NCBI RefSeq assembly: GCF_024753205.1 | Contig: NZ_JANUGZ010000001.1 | Span: 434,001 to 498,000, forward strand | DNA length: 64,000 nt | Direction of reading: 5' to 3' | Origin: Massilia aurea | GTDB taxonomy: Bacteria; Pseudomonadota; Gammaproteobacteria; Burkholderiales; Burkholderiaceae_D | In this document: piece after piece, positions 19,890 through 29,249 of the stretch | How the letters are laid out: the number at the start of each line of letters is the position of its first letter | Position numbering within the stretch: position 1 is the stretch's first letter | Notes under the pieces: model-generated | The model's database searches: none | What the model was told of the DNA's origin: nothing | What the model saw: only the letters and a program-made list of their open reading frames with translations | Translations under genes and position numbers: made by a program

Positions 19890-20747
19890 ATGATCGACGA
19901 TCCCCAGTCCCTGCCCGCACTGGCGCCGGCCCCTTCCCGCACCGTGTTCTTCGTCTCCGACGGCACCGGCATCACCGCGGAGACGTTCGGTCACGCGGTC
20001 CTGAGCCAGTTCGAGATGCGCTTCCGGCAGATTCGCCTGCCCTTCATTGACTCCATCGAAAAGGCGCACGACGCCGCGCGCCGCATCAATGACAGCTTCG
20101 CGCTGCATGGCCAGCGCCCAATCGTGTTCTCGACCCTGGTCAAGCACGACCTGTCGAGCGTGATCCGCTCGGCCAAGGGCATGCACATGGACCTGTTCCA
20201 GACCTTCGTGGCCCCGCTCGAACAGGAACTGGACGTCAAGTCGACGCACACGATCGGCCGCATTCACAACGCGGTCGACAGTGAAGAATACAAGAACCGC
20301 ATCGAAGCCATCAATTTCTCGCTGGCGCACGACGACGGCCAGTCGCACAAGAACCTGGCCGATGCCGATGTCATTCTGGTCGGGGTGTCGCGCTCGGGCA
20401 AGACGCCAACCAGCCTGTACCTGGCAATGCAATACGGTCTGAAAGCCGCAAACTACCCGTTGATCCCGGACGATTTCGAACGCGGCCGCCTGCCGAGCAA
20501 CCTGCCGCCGTACAAGGCCAAGCTGTTCGGCCTGACAATCACGCCCGAGCGCCTCTCGCAAATCCGCAACGAACGCCGCGCCGGCAGTAAATACGCGTCC
20601 ATCGAAAACTGCCGCTACGAAGTCAACGAAGCCGAACTGCTGATGCGCCGCGAAGGCATCCGCTGGCTCTCGTCAACAACGAAATCCATCGAAGAAATCG
20701 CGACGACGATCCTGCAGGAGATCGCCCCCGACCGCCGCGAGTACTGA
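19890..20747 (+). CDS. ppsR: PEP synthase regulatory protein (bifunctional kinase/pyrophosphorylase)
   Basis: A 285-aa DUF299 (PF03618) protein that inactivates PEP synthase by ADP-dependent threonine phosphorylation and reactivates it by Pi-dependent dephosphorylation. Seen in the sequence are the N-terminal [25 protein letters not shown], the P-loop [15 protein letters not shown] and the C-terminal segment [43 protein letters not shown]. The start ATG at 19890 begins the family sequence; upstream in-frame codons are low-quality. Divergent from ppsA, its target. Confidence 0.95.
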   Translation: MIDDPQSLPALAPAPSRTVFFVSDGTGITAETFGHAVLSQFEMRFRQIRLPFIDSIEKAHDAARRINDSFALHGQRPIVFSTLVKHDLSSVIRSAKGMHMDLFQTFVAPLEQELDVKSTHTIGRIHNAVDSEEYKNRIEAINFSLAHDDGQSHKNLADADVILVGVSRSGKTPTSLYLAMQYGLKAANYPLIPDDFERGRLPSNLPPYKAKLFGLTITPERLSQIRNERRAGSKYASIENCRYEVNEAELLMRREGIRWLSSTTKSIEEIATTILQEIAPDRREY

Positions 20748-20767
20748 ACCATCAGGGCCGCTCTGCG

Positions 20768-21913
20768 TTACGGTCCGGCGCGGGGCGCCAGCAGGTGCGG
20801 CCCGATCTCGCGCACCGACTGCACGCCGGTGAGGACCATCGTGGTGCGCAAGTCCTTTTCCATGATCTGCAACAGGCGCTCGACCCCGGCCTGGCCCTGG
20901 GTCGCCAGCGCATACACGAAGGCGCGGCCAAGCAGCACGCCATCGGCGCCCAGCGCCAGCATGCGAAATACATCGGTGCCGGTGCGCACGCCGCCATCGG
21001 CGAAGATCGTCATCTGTCCCTTGACTGCGGCCGCGATGGCCGGCAGCGCCGCTGCGCTCGATGGCGCGCCGTCGAGCTGGCGCCCGCCGTGGTTCGAGAC
21101 CACCATGCCGTCGGCGCCGAAGGCCAGCGCGTCGCGCGCGTCGTCCGGGTCGAGAATGCCCTTGATGATGAGCTTACCCTGCCACTCGTCGCGAATCCAC
21201 TGCAGGTCGGGCCAGGCGATGCCCGGGTCGAAATTGGCGCCTAGCCAGCCGATGTAGTCGGCCAGGCCAGTGACGCTACCGCGGTAGGCCGAGATATTGC
21301 CCAGGTCATGCGGGCGCCCGAACAGGCCGACGTCCCAGGCCCAGCGCGGGTGCAGCGCCGATTGCAGCACGCGTCGCAGCGGGGCGTTCGGGCCGCTCAT
21401 GCCACTGTGGGCGTCGCGGTAGCGCGCACCCGGCACCGGCATGTCCACGGTGAATACGAGCGTCCTCGAACCCAGCTCCCACGCGCGGCGCATCACGTCG
21501 CGCATGAAACCACGGTCCTTCAGCACGTACAGCTGGAACCAGATCGGGTGCGAGGCTTGCGCCGCCACCTCGGCCAGCGGACATACCGAGACGGTCGACT
21601 GGATGAACGGAATGTTGCGGCGGCAGGCGGCGCGCACGGCCTGCACCTCGCCGCGCCGCGCATACATGCCGGTCAGGCCGACCGGCGCCAGCGCGATCGG
21701 CAGCGCATAGTCTTCGCCAAACCACTGCACACCCAGGTCCTGCGTTTCGGAGCCGCGCAGCACGCGCTGGCGCAGGCCGATCGCCTGCAGGTCGTCGACG
21801 TTGCTGCGCAGGGTCTGCTCGGCGCCAGCGCCGCCGTCGAGATAGTGGAACAGGAACGGCGGCAAGCGCCGGCGCGCTGCCTGGCGAAAATCGGTGGCGG
21901 ACGAAATGATCAT
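20768..21913 (-). CDS. lldD: FMN-dependent L-lactate dehydrogenase (LldD-like)
   Basis: A 381-aa member of the FMN alpha-hydroxy acid dehydrogenase family, which oxidises L-lactate to pyruvate and passes electrons to the quinone pool. Motifs seen: [17 protein letters not shown] at the start, [26 protein letters not shown], the catalytic [14 protein letters not shown] (His base and Arg) and [27 protein letters not shown] for flavin phosphate binding. ATG 21913 begins [16 protein letters not shown] as in LldD. Mandelate or glycolate dehydrogenase relatives cannot be fully excluded. It is divergent from the PL11 gene, 211 bp away, at the boundary of the pectin island; the rhamnose route in the island ends in L-lactate, which fits. 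Confidence 0.88.
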   Translation of the reverse strand: MIISSATDFRQAARRRLPPFLFHYLDGGAGAEQTLRSNVDDLQAIGLRQRVLRGSETQDLGVQWFGEDYALPIALAPVGLTGMYARRGEVQAVRAACRRNIPFIQSTVSVCPLAEVAAQASHPIWFQLYVLKDRGFMRDVMRRAWELGSRTLVFTVDMPVPGARYRDAHSGMSGPNAPLRRVLQSALHPRWAWDVGLFGRPHDLGNISAYRGSVTGLADYIGWLGANFDPGIAWPDLQWIRDEWQGKLIIKGILDPDDARDALAFGADGMVVSNHGGRQLDGAPSSAAALPAIAAAVKGQMTIFADGGVRTGTDVFRMLALGADGVLLGRAFVYALATQGQAGVERLLQIMEKDLRTTMVLTGVQSVREIGPHLLAPRAGP

Positions 21914-22080
21914 GGACGGTGTGCGAGGCGGCGCTGTGAGCGGATCGAACCGGCAGTGTATGCCGGCCTGCCCGCGCCCGTCCATTGCCGGGTGCGGATA
22001 ATCAGCGCCGTGAGCGCACAGGCCGTATTGACGGCAAGGGTAAACGCTCAAGCGCCTGATTAAATGGACCGCCCGGGCGC

Positions 22081-22090
22081 CAACCGGTTG
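22081..22090. promoter_or_regulatory. Candidate LacI-type operator half-palindrome
   Basis: CAACCGGTTG is a perfect 10-bp palindrome with the AACCGGTT core favoured by LacI/GalR-family repressors. It overlaps the -35 element of the candidate promoter of the PL11 operon. Confidence 0.35.
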
Positions 22091-22117
22091 ACACGTTCCA
22101 AACGGAAAATGAATACT
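22088..22117 (+). promoter_or_regulatory. Candidate sigma-70 promoter of the PL11 operon
   Basis: TTGACA at 22088-22093 and AATACT at 22112-22117 are separated by 18 bp. The -10 ends only 7 bp before the assigned ATG at 22125, so the transcript would be leaderless or nearly so. No Shine-Dalgarno sequence precedes the ATG, which agrees with this. Confidence 0.45.
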
Positions 22118-22124
22118 CGGCCAG

Positions 22125-23993
22125 ATGACACCCCTACCCCACCTCGATCTGCTGCAGCGCGGCGCAGCCCTCGGCCTGCTGGTGCTGACCTGTACCGCCT
22201 GCACCACCCCAGGGCGGCAACGCGAGGCGCTCGATCGCGGCGTCGTCGCGATCCATACCCAGGCCGGCAACTTCGTCAGCTGGCGCGCACTCGGTACCGA
22301 CGACCCGTCCACCGCCTTCAACCTGTACCGCGACGGCGTGCGCGTGAACGCCACGCCGCTCGGCGCCACCAATCTCGTCGACACCGGCAGCGCGAGCAGC
22401 GCCACCTACAGCGTGCGCGCAGTGGTGCGAGGGGCCGAGCGCAACGACGGCGCCCGCGCCGTCGCCACCTGGCCCCAACCGTTCAAGACCATCCCACTGC
22501 GCAAGCCCGCGGGCGGCGTGGAGCCCGACGGCACGCCGTTTACCTATGTGGTCAACGATGGCTCGGCCGCTGATCTCGACGGCGATGGCGCCTACGAACT
22601 GCTGGTCAAGTGGCAGCCGACCAATGCGCACGACAATGCCCACCGGGGCCATACCGGGGCGACCCTGATCGACGCCTACCGGCTCGACGGCACGTTCATG
22701 TGGCGCATCGACCTGGGGCGCAATATCCGCGCCGGCGCGCACTATACGACCTACCTGGCCTTCGACTTTGACGGCGACGGGCGCGCCGAGCTGATGGCCA
22801 AGACGGCCGATAGCACCGTGGACGGCGCGGGCAAAGTGATCGGCGACGCCAGCGCCGACTACCGCAACAAGGATGGTTTTATCCTGGAAGGCCCGGAGTT
22901 CCTGACCGTGTTCGACGGCCGTACCGGCGCAGCGCTGGCCAGCAGCCCGTACACGCCGCCACGCGGCGACGTCGCGGCCTGGGGCGATACGAGCGGCAAC
23001 CGGGTCGACCGCTTCCTCGGCGGCGTCGCCTACCTCGATGGTGCGCGCCCGAGCGCGATCTTCGCGCGCGGCTACTACACGCGCGCCGTGGTGGCGGCCT
23101 GGGACTGGCGCGGCGGACAGCTGACGCAGCGCTGGGTGTTCGACAGCGACGTCCCGGCCAACAAGAGCGCCGCCGGCCAGGGCGCGCACTGGCTGGCAGT
23201 GGCCGACGCCGATGGCGACGGCCGCGACGACATCGTGTATGGCGCGGCGACCATCAGGAGCGACGGCACGCTGATGTACAGCACGGGCCTGTGCCACGGC
23301 GACGCGCTGCACGTCGGCAAGCACATGCCGAACCGCCCCGGCCTGCAGGTGTTCATGGTCCACGAGTCGCCCGCGTGCTACCGCGGCCATGGCGCCGAGA
23401 TGCACGATGCCGCCACCGGCGAAGTCCTGTGGCACATCCCGGGCACCATTGATGTGGGCCGCGGCATCTGCATGGACATCGACCCCGCTCACCCGGGCAA
23501 CGAGTGCTGGGCCAGCACTGGCGGCATCACCAATCCCGTGGGTGGTCTCTACAACGCGGCCGGCGTGCAGATCTCGGCCGTGCGGCCGCGCTCGCTCAAT
23601 TTCGGCCTGTGGTGGGACGGCGACCTGCTGCGCGAGTCGCTCGACGGCACCAGGATCGACAAGTGGAACCCGCAGGCGCAGCGCCTCGAGCCGTTGATCG
23701 ACGCTGCGCTTTATGGCGCCGCGTCGATCAACGGCACCAAGGCCAATCCCGTGCTGTCGGCCGACCTGTTCGGCGACTGGCGCGAAGAAGTCGTCTGGCG
23801 CAGCGTCAACGACGACGCGCTCCTCGTGTTCTCCACCACCGCGCCGACGCGTTACCGGATTCCGACGCTGATGCACGATTCGCAGTACCGGGTGCAGGTG
23901 GCGGCGCAGAACGCGGCCTACAACCAGCCACCGCATCCCAGCTTCTTCCTTGGCGAAGGCATGACGCCGCCGCCCGCTTCCCAACAGCCTTGA
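22125..23993 (+). CDS. Rhamnogalacturonan lyase, PL11 family
   Basis: A 622-aa exported lyase that cleaves the alpha-1,4 bond between rhamnose and galacturonate in the RG-I backbone by beta-elimination (YesW/YesX family). The N-terminus has a hydrophobic signal ([11 protein letters not shown]) with an imperfect lipobox. A small beta-sandwich (residues about 40-125) with [15 protein letters not shown] precedes the eight-bladed propeller. Calcium-binding D-DGDG loops are seen: [30 protein letters not shown] and [13 protein letters not shown]. The active-site region [21 protein letters not shown] and the late [15 protein letters not shown] are hallmarks. It is the first gene of a five-gene operon with DUF4861, PL26, CE12 and GH43 genes, the next only 13 bp downstream. 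Confidence 0.93.
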   Translation: MTPLPHLDLLQRGAALGLLVLTCTACTTPGRQREALDRGVVAIHTQAGNFVSWRALGTDDPSTAFNLYRDGVRVNATPLGATNLVDTGSASSATYSVRAVVRGAERNDGARAVATWPQPFKTIPLRKPAGGVEPDGTPFTYVVNDGSAADLDGDGAYELLVKWQPTNAHDNAHRGHTGATLIDAYRLDGTFMWRIDLGRNIRAGAHYTTYLAFDFDGDGRAELMAKTADSTVDGAGKVIGDASADYRNKDGFILEGPEFLTVFDGRTGAALASSPYTPPRGDVAAWGDTSGNRVDRFLGGVAYLDGARPSAIFARGYYTRAVVAAWDWRGGQLTQRWVFDSDVPANKSAAGQGAHWLAVADADGDGRDDIVYGAATIRSDGTLMYSTGLCHGDALHVGKHMPNRPGLQVFMVHESPACYRGHGAEMHDAATGEVLWHIPGTIDVGRGICMDIDPAHPGNECWASTGGITNPVGGLYNAAGVQISAVRPRSLNFGLWWDGDLLRESLDGTRIDKWNPQAQRLEPLIDAALYGAASINGTKANPVLSADLFGDWREEVVWRSVNDDALLVFSTTAPTRYRIPTLMHDSQYRVQVAAQNAAYNQPPHPSFFLGEGMTPPPASQQP

Positions 23994-24006
23994 AAACGCT
24001 CCCGCC

Positions 24007-25227
24007 ATGATCCTGCGACTTTCCCTTGCCGCCTTCGCTTGCTTCTTTGCGTTCGACGCGGCCGCCGCCGAACGCCTGTCCGTCACCGCCAGCCACGCGC
24101 TCGACATCGCACGGCTGGCCGAAACCATCGCGATTCCCTGGACCCGCGTCAACGAGGCGCTGCCGCAGGCGCGCTCGCAGCAGCTGGTCATCAAGGACGC
24201 GGCTGGGCGCAGCCTGGCCTACCAGGTCACCAACCTCAATGCCACAGCCAAGGACCCGCAGATGGTCGGCGTGGCCTACGGTGAACTGCTGTTCCAGCAC
24301 GACTTCAAGGCGGGCGAGAAGAGCGCCACCTTCACCATCGAGAAGGCTACGGCCGTCGTGGCGCCGTTCCCGCCCAAGACCTACGCACGCTTCGTCAAGG
24401 AGCGCCTCGACGACTTCGGCTGGGAAAACGACAAGCTGGCGCACCGCGCTTATGGCCCGGCGCTCAAAGCGCCAGCGCCGGCCGGCAGCGACAAGGAAGT
24501 ACTGGCCACAAGCGGCATGGACATCTGGTTCAAGCGCGTGCCGTATCCGATTGTCGACCGCTGGTACAACATCGGCCACGACCACTACCACGTCGACCTG
24601 GGCGAAGGCATCGACATGTACAACGTCGGCACCACCCGCGGCGCCGGCGGCACCGGCATCTGGGACGGCAAGACGCTGCACGTCGGCGCCAACTACACCG
24701 ACTGGACCATCCTGGCCAATGGCCCGATCCGCACCGTGTTCGAACTGCGCTACGACGCCTGGGACGCCGCCGGCGTCAAGGTCACGGAGGTCAAGCGCTT
24801 CACGGTCGACGCCGGCCGCTACTTCGACCGCATCGACAGCACCTTCACGTTCACCGGCCCGTCGACGCTGACTGCCGCCGTCGGTCTGAACAAGCGCCCG
24901 AGCGACAAGGGCCAGGAAGTGAAGGTCGAGTTCAGCGAGAACAAGGCCGACGGCAGCCTGGTGCAGTGGGTGACGCAGCGCAGCCTGGGCGACTTCGGCG
25001 TGGCCCTGATCGTGCCGCCGGCGTCGGGCTTTGCCGCCGACGAGCGCAATGCGCTGGTAACGGCGCCGGTTACGTCCGGCCAGCCGATCAGCTACCACGT
25101 CGGCGCCGCCTGGACCCGTGGCAGCCCGTTTGCCACCCAGGCCGACTACAGGAAGCACGTGACGGACGAAGCGGCGCGCCTGCGCGCGCCGGTGCGAGTG
25201 AACGTGAACGTGACGGCGGGACGCTGA
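24007..25227 (+). CDS. DUF4861 domain protein of the rhamnogalacturonan operon
   Basis: A 406-aa exported protein. A Sec signal peptide (MILRLSLAAFACFFAFDAAAA) is followed by a single DUF4861 domain. Typical segments are IAIPWTRVNEALPQ, DLGEGIDMYNVGTTRGAGGTGIWDGKTLHV, DWTILANGPIRTVFELRYDAW, VTEVKRFTVDAGRYFDRIDSTF and a late YHVGAAWTRG. The fold is likely an all-beta supersandwich as in several lyase/hydrolase families. No activity is established that I can name. It sits between PL11 and PL26 (13 and 2 bp spacing), so it is almost certainly translated with them and acts on RG-I fragments in the periplasm. Conserved His/Tyr in YNIGHDHYHVDL could be catalytic. Confidence 0.85.
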   Translation: MILRLSLAAFACFFAFDAAAAERLSVTASHALDIARLAETIAIPWTRVNEALPQARSQQLVIKDAAGRSLAYQVTNLNATAKDPQMVGVAYGELLFQHDFKAGEKSATFTIEKATAVVAPFPPKTYARFVKERLDDFGWENDKLAHRAYGPALKAPAPAGSDKEVLATSGMDIWFKRVPYPIVDRWYNIGHDHYHVDLGEGIDMYNVGTTRGAGGTGIWDGKTLHVGANYTDWTILANGPIRTVFELRYDAWDAAGVKVTEVKRFTVDAGRYFDRIDSTFTFTGPSTLTAAVGLNKRPSDKGQEVKVEFSENKADGSLVQWVTQRSLGDFGVALIVPPASGFAADERNALVTAPVTSGQPISYHVGAAWTRGSPFATQADYRKHVTDEAARLRAPVRVNVNVTAGR

Positions 25228-25229
25228 CG

Positions 25230-27920
25230 ATGGCGCCGCTGTCACGACGCGCGTTCTTCAAGTCCGGCGCGCTGGCGGCGGCGCTGCCGCTGGGCGTGCG
25301 CGCCGGCCAGGCCGCCGCACCGGCTGCCGTCGCCGCCCCGGGCACGGTGGACCTGGCCTGGCTGGAAGGCACGCCCGCTCTCATGACCGGCACCACGTTC
25401 GGCGTGCCATGGCCGCGCGGCGCCTGCCGCAAGGACCAGGCGTTTATCCTGTCCGGCGATGATGGCGACATCGCCAGCCAGAGCTGGCCGACCGCCTACT
25501 GGCCGGATGGCTCGCTCAAGTGGACGGCGCATGCGCTGCCGCCGCAGTCCCGGGTGCCCGGACGCCTGCACCTTCGCGCCGCGAGCGCGGCCGCACCCAC
25601 AGGCACGCGGCTGGCGATCACCCAACGCGCGGACGCGATCATCGTCAACACCGGCGTCATCGAATGCACGATCCCGCGCCACGGCGCCGAGCTTGTGCAA
25701 AGCATCAGCCGCGGCGGGCGCGAGATCGCACGCGCCGGCAAGCTGGTGGCCCTGTGCGACGACAGCCCCGAAGGCAGCGCGCGCCAGCGCACCTACGAAA
25801 GCCGGCTCGATCGCGTGACGCTCGAGCAGAACGGGGTGCTGCGCAGCGTGGTCAAGCTCGAAGGCATGCACCGCGCCGTTGATGGCAAGCGGGCCTGGCT
25901 GCCATTCACGGTGCGCCTGTACTTTTACGCCGGCGCCGAATCGGTGCGCATCATGCACACCTTCGTGTTCGATGGCGACGAACAGAAGGACTTCGTGCGC
26001 GGCCTGGGGCTGCGTTTCGACGTGCCGCTCACGGATGCGCCACACGACCGCCACGTGCGCTTCGCCGGCGACGCGGGCGGCCTGTGGGCCGAGGGCGTGC
26101 GCAACCTTACGGGTCTGCGGCGCGATCCGGGCGACGCGGTGCGCAAGGCGCAGCTTGCGGGCCTGGCCACGCCGCCGATGGCTGAGCGCGTCAGCAAATC
26201 GCTGCACCTGATCCCGGCCTGGGGCGACTACAGCCTGGCGCAGCTCTCGCCGGACAGCTTCCGCATCCGCAAACGGACCAAGGCCGGCCACGGCTGGATC
26301 GATGCGGCCTGGGGCCGGCGCGCGCCAGGGCTGGGCTACATCGGCGGCGCCAGCGGCGGCCTGGCCTTCGGCATGCGTGACTTTTGGCAGCGCCATCCGA
26401 CCCAGCTCGACGTGCGCAACGCCCACACCGAGGCGGCGCAGGTGACCTTGTGGATCTGGTCACCCGACGCGCCGGCGATGGACCTGCGCTTCTACCACGA
26501 CGGCATGGGCATGCAGTCGCACGCCGACGAGCTGCAGGCGCTGGACGTGACCTACGAGGATTACGAAAAAGGCTTCGGCACGCCGGTGGGCGTGGCGCGC
26601 AGCAGCGAATTTACCCTGTGGGCGCTGGATGCCACGCCGGCGCGCGAGACGATGGTACGCATGGCCGCCGCCGTCCAGACCCCGCCGCAGCTGGTCGCGG
26701 CGCCCGCCCACATCCTGGCCACGCGCGTGTTCGGCAACCTGATCGCGCTCCCTGACCGCTCCACACCCGCCAGGGCGCACATCGAAGACCGGCTGGACGC
26801 CCATTTCGCGTTCTACCGCGACGAGGTCGAGCAGCGCAGCTGGTATGGCTTCTGGGACCACGGCGACGTGCGCCACACCTACGACACCGACCGCCACGAG
26901 TGGCGCTACGACGTCGGCGGCTATGCCTGGGCCAACTCGGAACTCTCGCCCGACCTGTGGCTGTGGTACGCGTTTTTACGCACCGGCCGCGCCGACATTT
27001 TCCGGATGGGCGAAGCGATGGTGCGCCACACGAGCGACGTCGACACCTACCACTTGGGCCGGTTCGCGGGCCTGGGCACCCGCCACAATGTCCAGCACTG
27101 GGGCTGCAGCGCCAAGCAGGTACGCATCAGCACCGCGGTCTACCGCCGCATGTACTATTACCTGACGGCCGACGAGCGCACGGGCGACGTGATGCGCGAG
27201 GTGCTCGACGCCGACCGCCGGCTCGACGCAGTCGACCCGGTACGCAAGCTCGCCAACCAGCCACCCAAGGGACCGTATCCCGTGCGCGCCAGCTTCGGTA
27301 CCGACTGGGCGTCGCTGGCCGCCAACTGGCTCACTGAATGGGAACGCAGCGGCGACACCCGCTACCGCGACAAAATCGTGACCGGCATGCGCGACATCGC
27401 CGCCATGCCGCACGGCTTCTTCAGCGCCGAGCGCATGGGCTACGAACCGGAGACCGGCCGCCTGCACAATATGGCGGGCGAGAACGTCAAGGCGTCGCAC
27501 CTCAATGCCGTGTTCGGAGCGGTCGAAGTGTTCGACGAGCTGATTGCCCTCACGGGCGACAAGGACTTCGAGCGCGCCTGGGTCGACTACTGCGCCCTGT
27601 ACAGCGCGCCGAAAGAAGAACAGGCGCGCCGCCTGGGCAAGCCGCATGGCGGGTCGGACGTCCTCGTGATCGGCCACTCGCGCCTGACGGCGTACGCCGC
27701 CTGGAAGCGCAACGACCCGGCACTGGCGCGCCGCGCCTGGAGCGAATTTGCCAGTGCCGCACGGCCCTACCCGCCATTCGTGGCGCGCAAGGTCGATGGC
27801 CCCGCCACGCTCAATCCCATCACCGAGGTACCGTGGGTCACGACCAACGACACCGCGCAATGGGGCCTGGCGGCGATCCAGAACCTGGCGCTGATCGGCG
27901 ACGCGCTGCCACCCACCTGA
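25230..27920 (+). CDS. Exo-rhamnogalacturonan lyase, PL26/YetA-like, Tat-exported
   Basis: An 896-aa protein matching the PcRGLX/YetA-type exo-rhamnogalacturonan lyases (PL26), which release disaccharides from RG-I ends. The N-terminus MAPLSRRAFFKSGALAAALPLG is a twin-arginine signal (S-R-R-x-F-F-K). An N-terminal beta domain (WPRGACRKDQAF..., WPDGSLKWTAHAL) and a middle beta-sandwich (VRLYFYAGAESVRIMHTFVFDGDEQKDFVRGLGLRFDVPL) are followed by an (alpha/alpha)6 toroid with WYGFWDHGDVRHTYD, EWRYDVGGYAWANSELSPDLWLWY and FAGLGTRHNVQHWGCSAKQVRIS, probably the catalytic region. The ATG lies 2 bp after the DUF4861 stop. Confidence 0.88.
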   Translation: MAPLSRRAFFKSGALAAALPLGVRAGQAAAPAAVAAPGTVDLAWLEGTPALMTGTTFGVPWPRGACRKDQAFILSGDDGDIASQSWPTAYWPDGSLKWTAHALPPQSRVPGRLHLRAASAAAPTGTRLAITQRADAIIVNTGVIECTIPRHGAELVQSISRGGREIARAGKLVALCDDSPEGSARQRTYESRLDRVTLEQNGVLRSVVKLEGMHRAVDGKRAWLPFTVRLYFYAGAESVRIMHTFVFDGDEQKDFVRGLGLRFDVPLTDAPHDRHVRFAGDAGGLWAEGVRNLTGLRRDPGDAVRKAQLAGLATPPMAERVSKSLHLIPAWGDYSLAQLSPDSFRIRKRTKAGHGWIDAAWGRRAPGLGYIGGASGGLAFGMRDFWQRHPTQLDVRNAHTEAAQVTLWIWSPDAPAMDLRFYHDGMGMQSHADELQALDVTYEDYEKGFGTPVGVARSSEFTLWALDATPARETMVRMAAAVQTPPQLVAAPAHILATRVFGNLIALPDRSTPARAHIEDRLDAHFAFYRDEVEQRSWYGFWDHGDVRHTYDTDRHEWRYDVGGYAWANSELSPDLWLWYAFLRTGRADIFRMGEAMVRHTSDVDTYHLGRFAGLGTRHNVQHWGCSAKQVRISTAVYRRMYYYLTADERTGDVMREVLDADRRLDAVDPVRKLANQPPKGPYPVRASFGTDWASLAANWLTEWERSGDTRYRDKIVTGMRDIAAMPHGFFSAERMGYEPETGRLHNMAGENVKASHLNAVFGAVEVFDELIALTGDKDFERAWVDYCALYSAPKEEQARRLGKPHGGSDVLVIGHSRLTAYAAWKRNDPALARRAWSEFASAARPYPPFVARKVDGPATLNPITEVPWVTTNDTAQWGLAAIQNLALIGDALPPT

Positions 27921-27935
27921 TCCGATGTCACCGCC

Positions 27936-29249
27936 ATGACCATCCGTTCACTTGCTCTCGCTCTCACTGTGGCCACGCTGCTGGCCACGCAGGCGCATGC
28001 TGCCGCGCCGACCCGGTTCGTGTTCGGCGCCGCGGCCGCACCCGCGGGCCACACCCGGGTCGCCCCCGGCACGCTCTACGACGCCGCGCGCGGCTACGGC
28101 TTCGAGCCCGGCGCCGAGGGCAACGCCCGCTATTTTTCAGTGGACCTCCCCGAGGGCAACTACGCCGTCACCGTCGTGCTGGGCGACGATGGACGCGCAA
28201 CGGCGACGACCGTCAAGTCGGAACTGCGCCGCCTGATGCTCGAGAACGTGTTTACTGCCCCCGGCCAGAGCGTCGTGCGCACCTTTGTCGTGAACGTGCG
28301 CACGCCGCGCATCGCCGCAGTGCCGGGTGTCGCCGCAGGCGTCGTCGACCTGAAGGCCCCACGCGAGACCGAGACCGAAGCCTGGAACTGGGACGGCCGT
28401 CTCACCCTTGAATTCAATGGCAGCCCAACCGCCGTGCAGCACCTGGAGATCGTGCCAGTTACCGTACCGACGCTGTTCCTGCTGGGCGACTCCACCGTCA
28501 GCGACCAGCCGGGCGAACCGTTCAACAGCTGGGGCCAGATGCTGCCGCGCTTTTTCGGGCCAGGCGTCGCCATCTCGAACCATGCGCAATCGGGCGAAAC
28601 CTACCGCGATTCGCTGGCGCGCCGCCGCATCGACAAGATCCTGAGCATGATGCAGCCGGGCGACACGCTGCTGATGCAGTTCGGCCACAACGACCAGAAG
28701 CAGATCAAGGATGGCCGCAGCGGCCCGTTCACCACCTATAAGGCGGAAATCAAGACCCACATCGACGCGGTGCGGGCGCGCGGCGGCCTGCCGGTGCTGG
28801 TCTCGCCGGTGGAACGGCGCGCCTTCGACGAGGCCGGCCAGGTCAAGCCCTCGCTGACCGACTACGCCGAAGCGGCGCGCCAGAGCGCACGTGAACTGGG
28901 CGTGCCGTTCATCGACCTGAACACGTACAGCAAGACGATCTATGGGGCGCTGGGCGTCGAAGGATCGACAGCGGCCTTCGCGTCGCCGGCACCAGGCAAC
29001 CTGGACAACACTCACCACAACAGCTACGGCAGTTACCTGATGGCCAAGGCGATTGCGCTGGGCATGCGCCAGGCTGGCATCCCACTCGCGGTTCACCTGG
29101 TGCCGGAGTTCCGCTTTGACCCGGCCCATCCCGATCCGGTGGCCCGTTTCACAGTGCCACCCAGCCCGCGCCGCACGGAGCAGCGGCCCCTCGGCGACGA
29201 GGGCAATCCGCTCGTCGGCGGCACGGCAGCCAACGGGAGCACGCAATGA
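27936..29249 (+). CDS. Rhamnogalacturonan acetylesterase, CE12, with N-terminal beta-sandwich
   Basis: A 437-aa esterase expected to remove acetyl groups from galacturonate residues of RG-I. A Sec signal peptide ends at AHAA. A CBM-like beta domain follows (about residues 25-165: FVFGAAAAPAGHTRVAPGTLYD, YFSVDLPEGNYAVTVVLGD). The SGNH hydrolase domain has block I LLGDSTVSDQ (Ser), NHAQSGET, block III MQFGHNDQKQ and the catalytic DNTHHNSYG (D-x-x-H). It is the fourth gene of the PL11 operon; the stop overlaps the next start by 4 bp (ATGA). Confidence 0.92.
   Translation: MTIRSLALALTVATLLATQAHAAAPTRFVFGAAAAPAGHTRVAPGTLYDAARGYGFEPGAEGNARYFSVDLPEGNYAVTVVLGDDGRATATTVKSELRRLMLENVFTAPGQSVVRTFVVNVRTPRIAAVPGVAAGVVDLKAPRETETEAWNWDGRLTLEFNGSPTAVQHLEIVPVTVPTLFLLGDSTVSDQPGEPFNSWGQMLPRFFGPGVAISNHAQSGETYRDSLARRRIDKILSMMQPGDTLLMQFGHNDQKQIKDGRSGPFTTYKAEIKTHIDAVRARGGLPVLVSPVERRAFDEAGQVKPSLTDYAEAARQSARELGVPFIDLNTYSKTIYGALGVEGSTAAFASPAPGNLDNTHHNSYGSYLMAKAIALGMRQAGIPLAVHLVPEFRFDPAHPDPVARFTVPPSPRRTEQRPLGDEGNPLVGGTAANGSTQ

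Noticed and set aside
16738..19893. A 1051-codon open frame on the plus strand opposite nfeD and ppsA
   Set aside because: The minus strand encodes clear NfeD and PEP synthase proteins. The plus-frame translation is His/Asp/Arg-rich without domains, the usual antisense artefact in high-GC coding DNA.
22134..24194. A 686-codon minus-strand frame opposite the PL11 lyase
   Set aside because: Shadow of a well-supported lyase gene; no recognisable domain.
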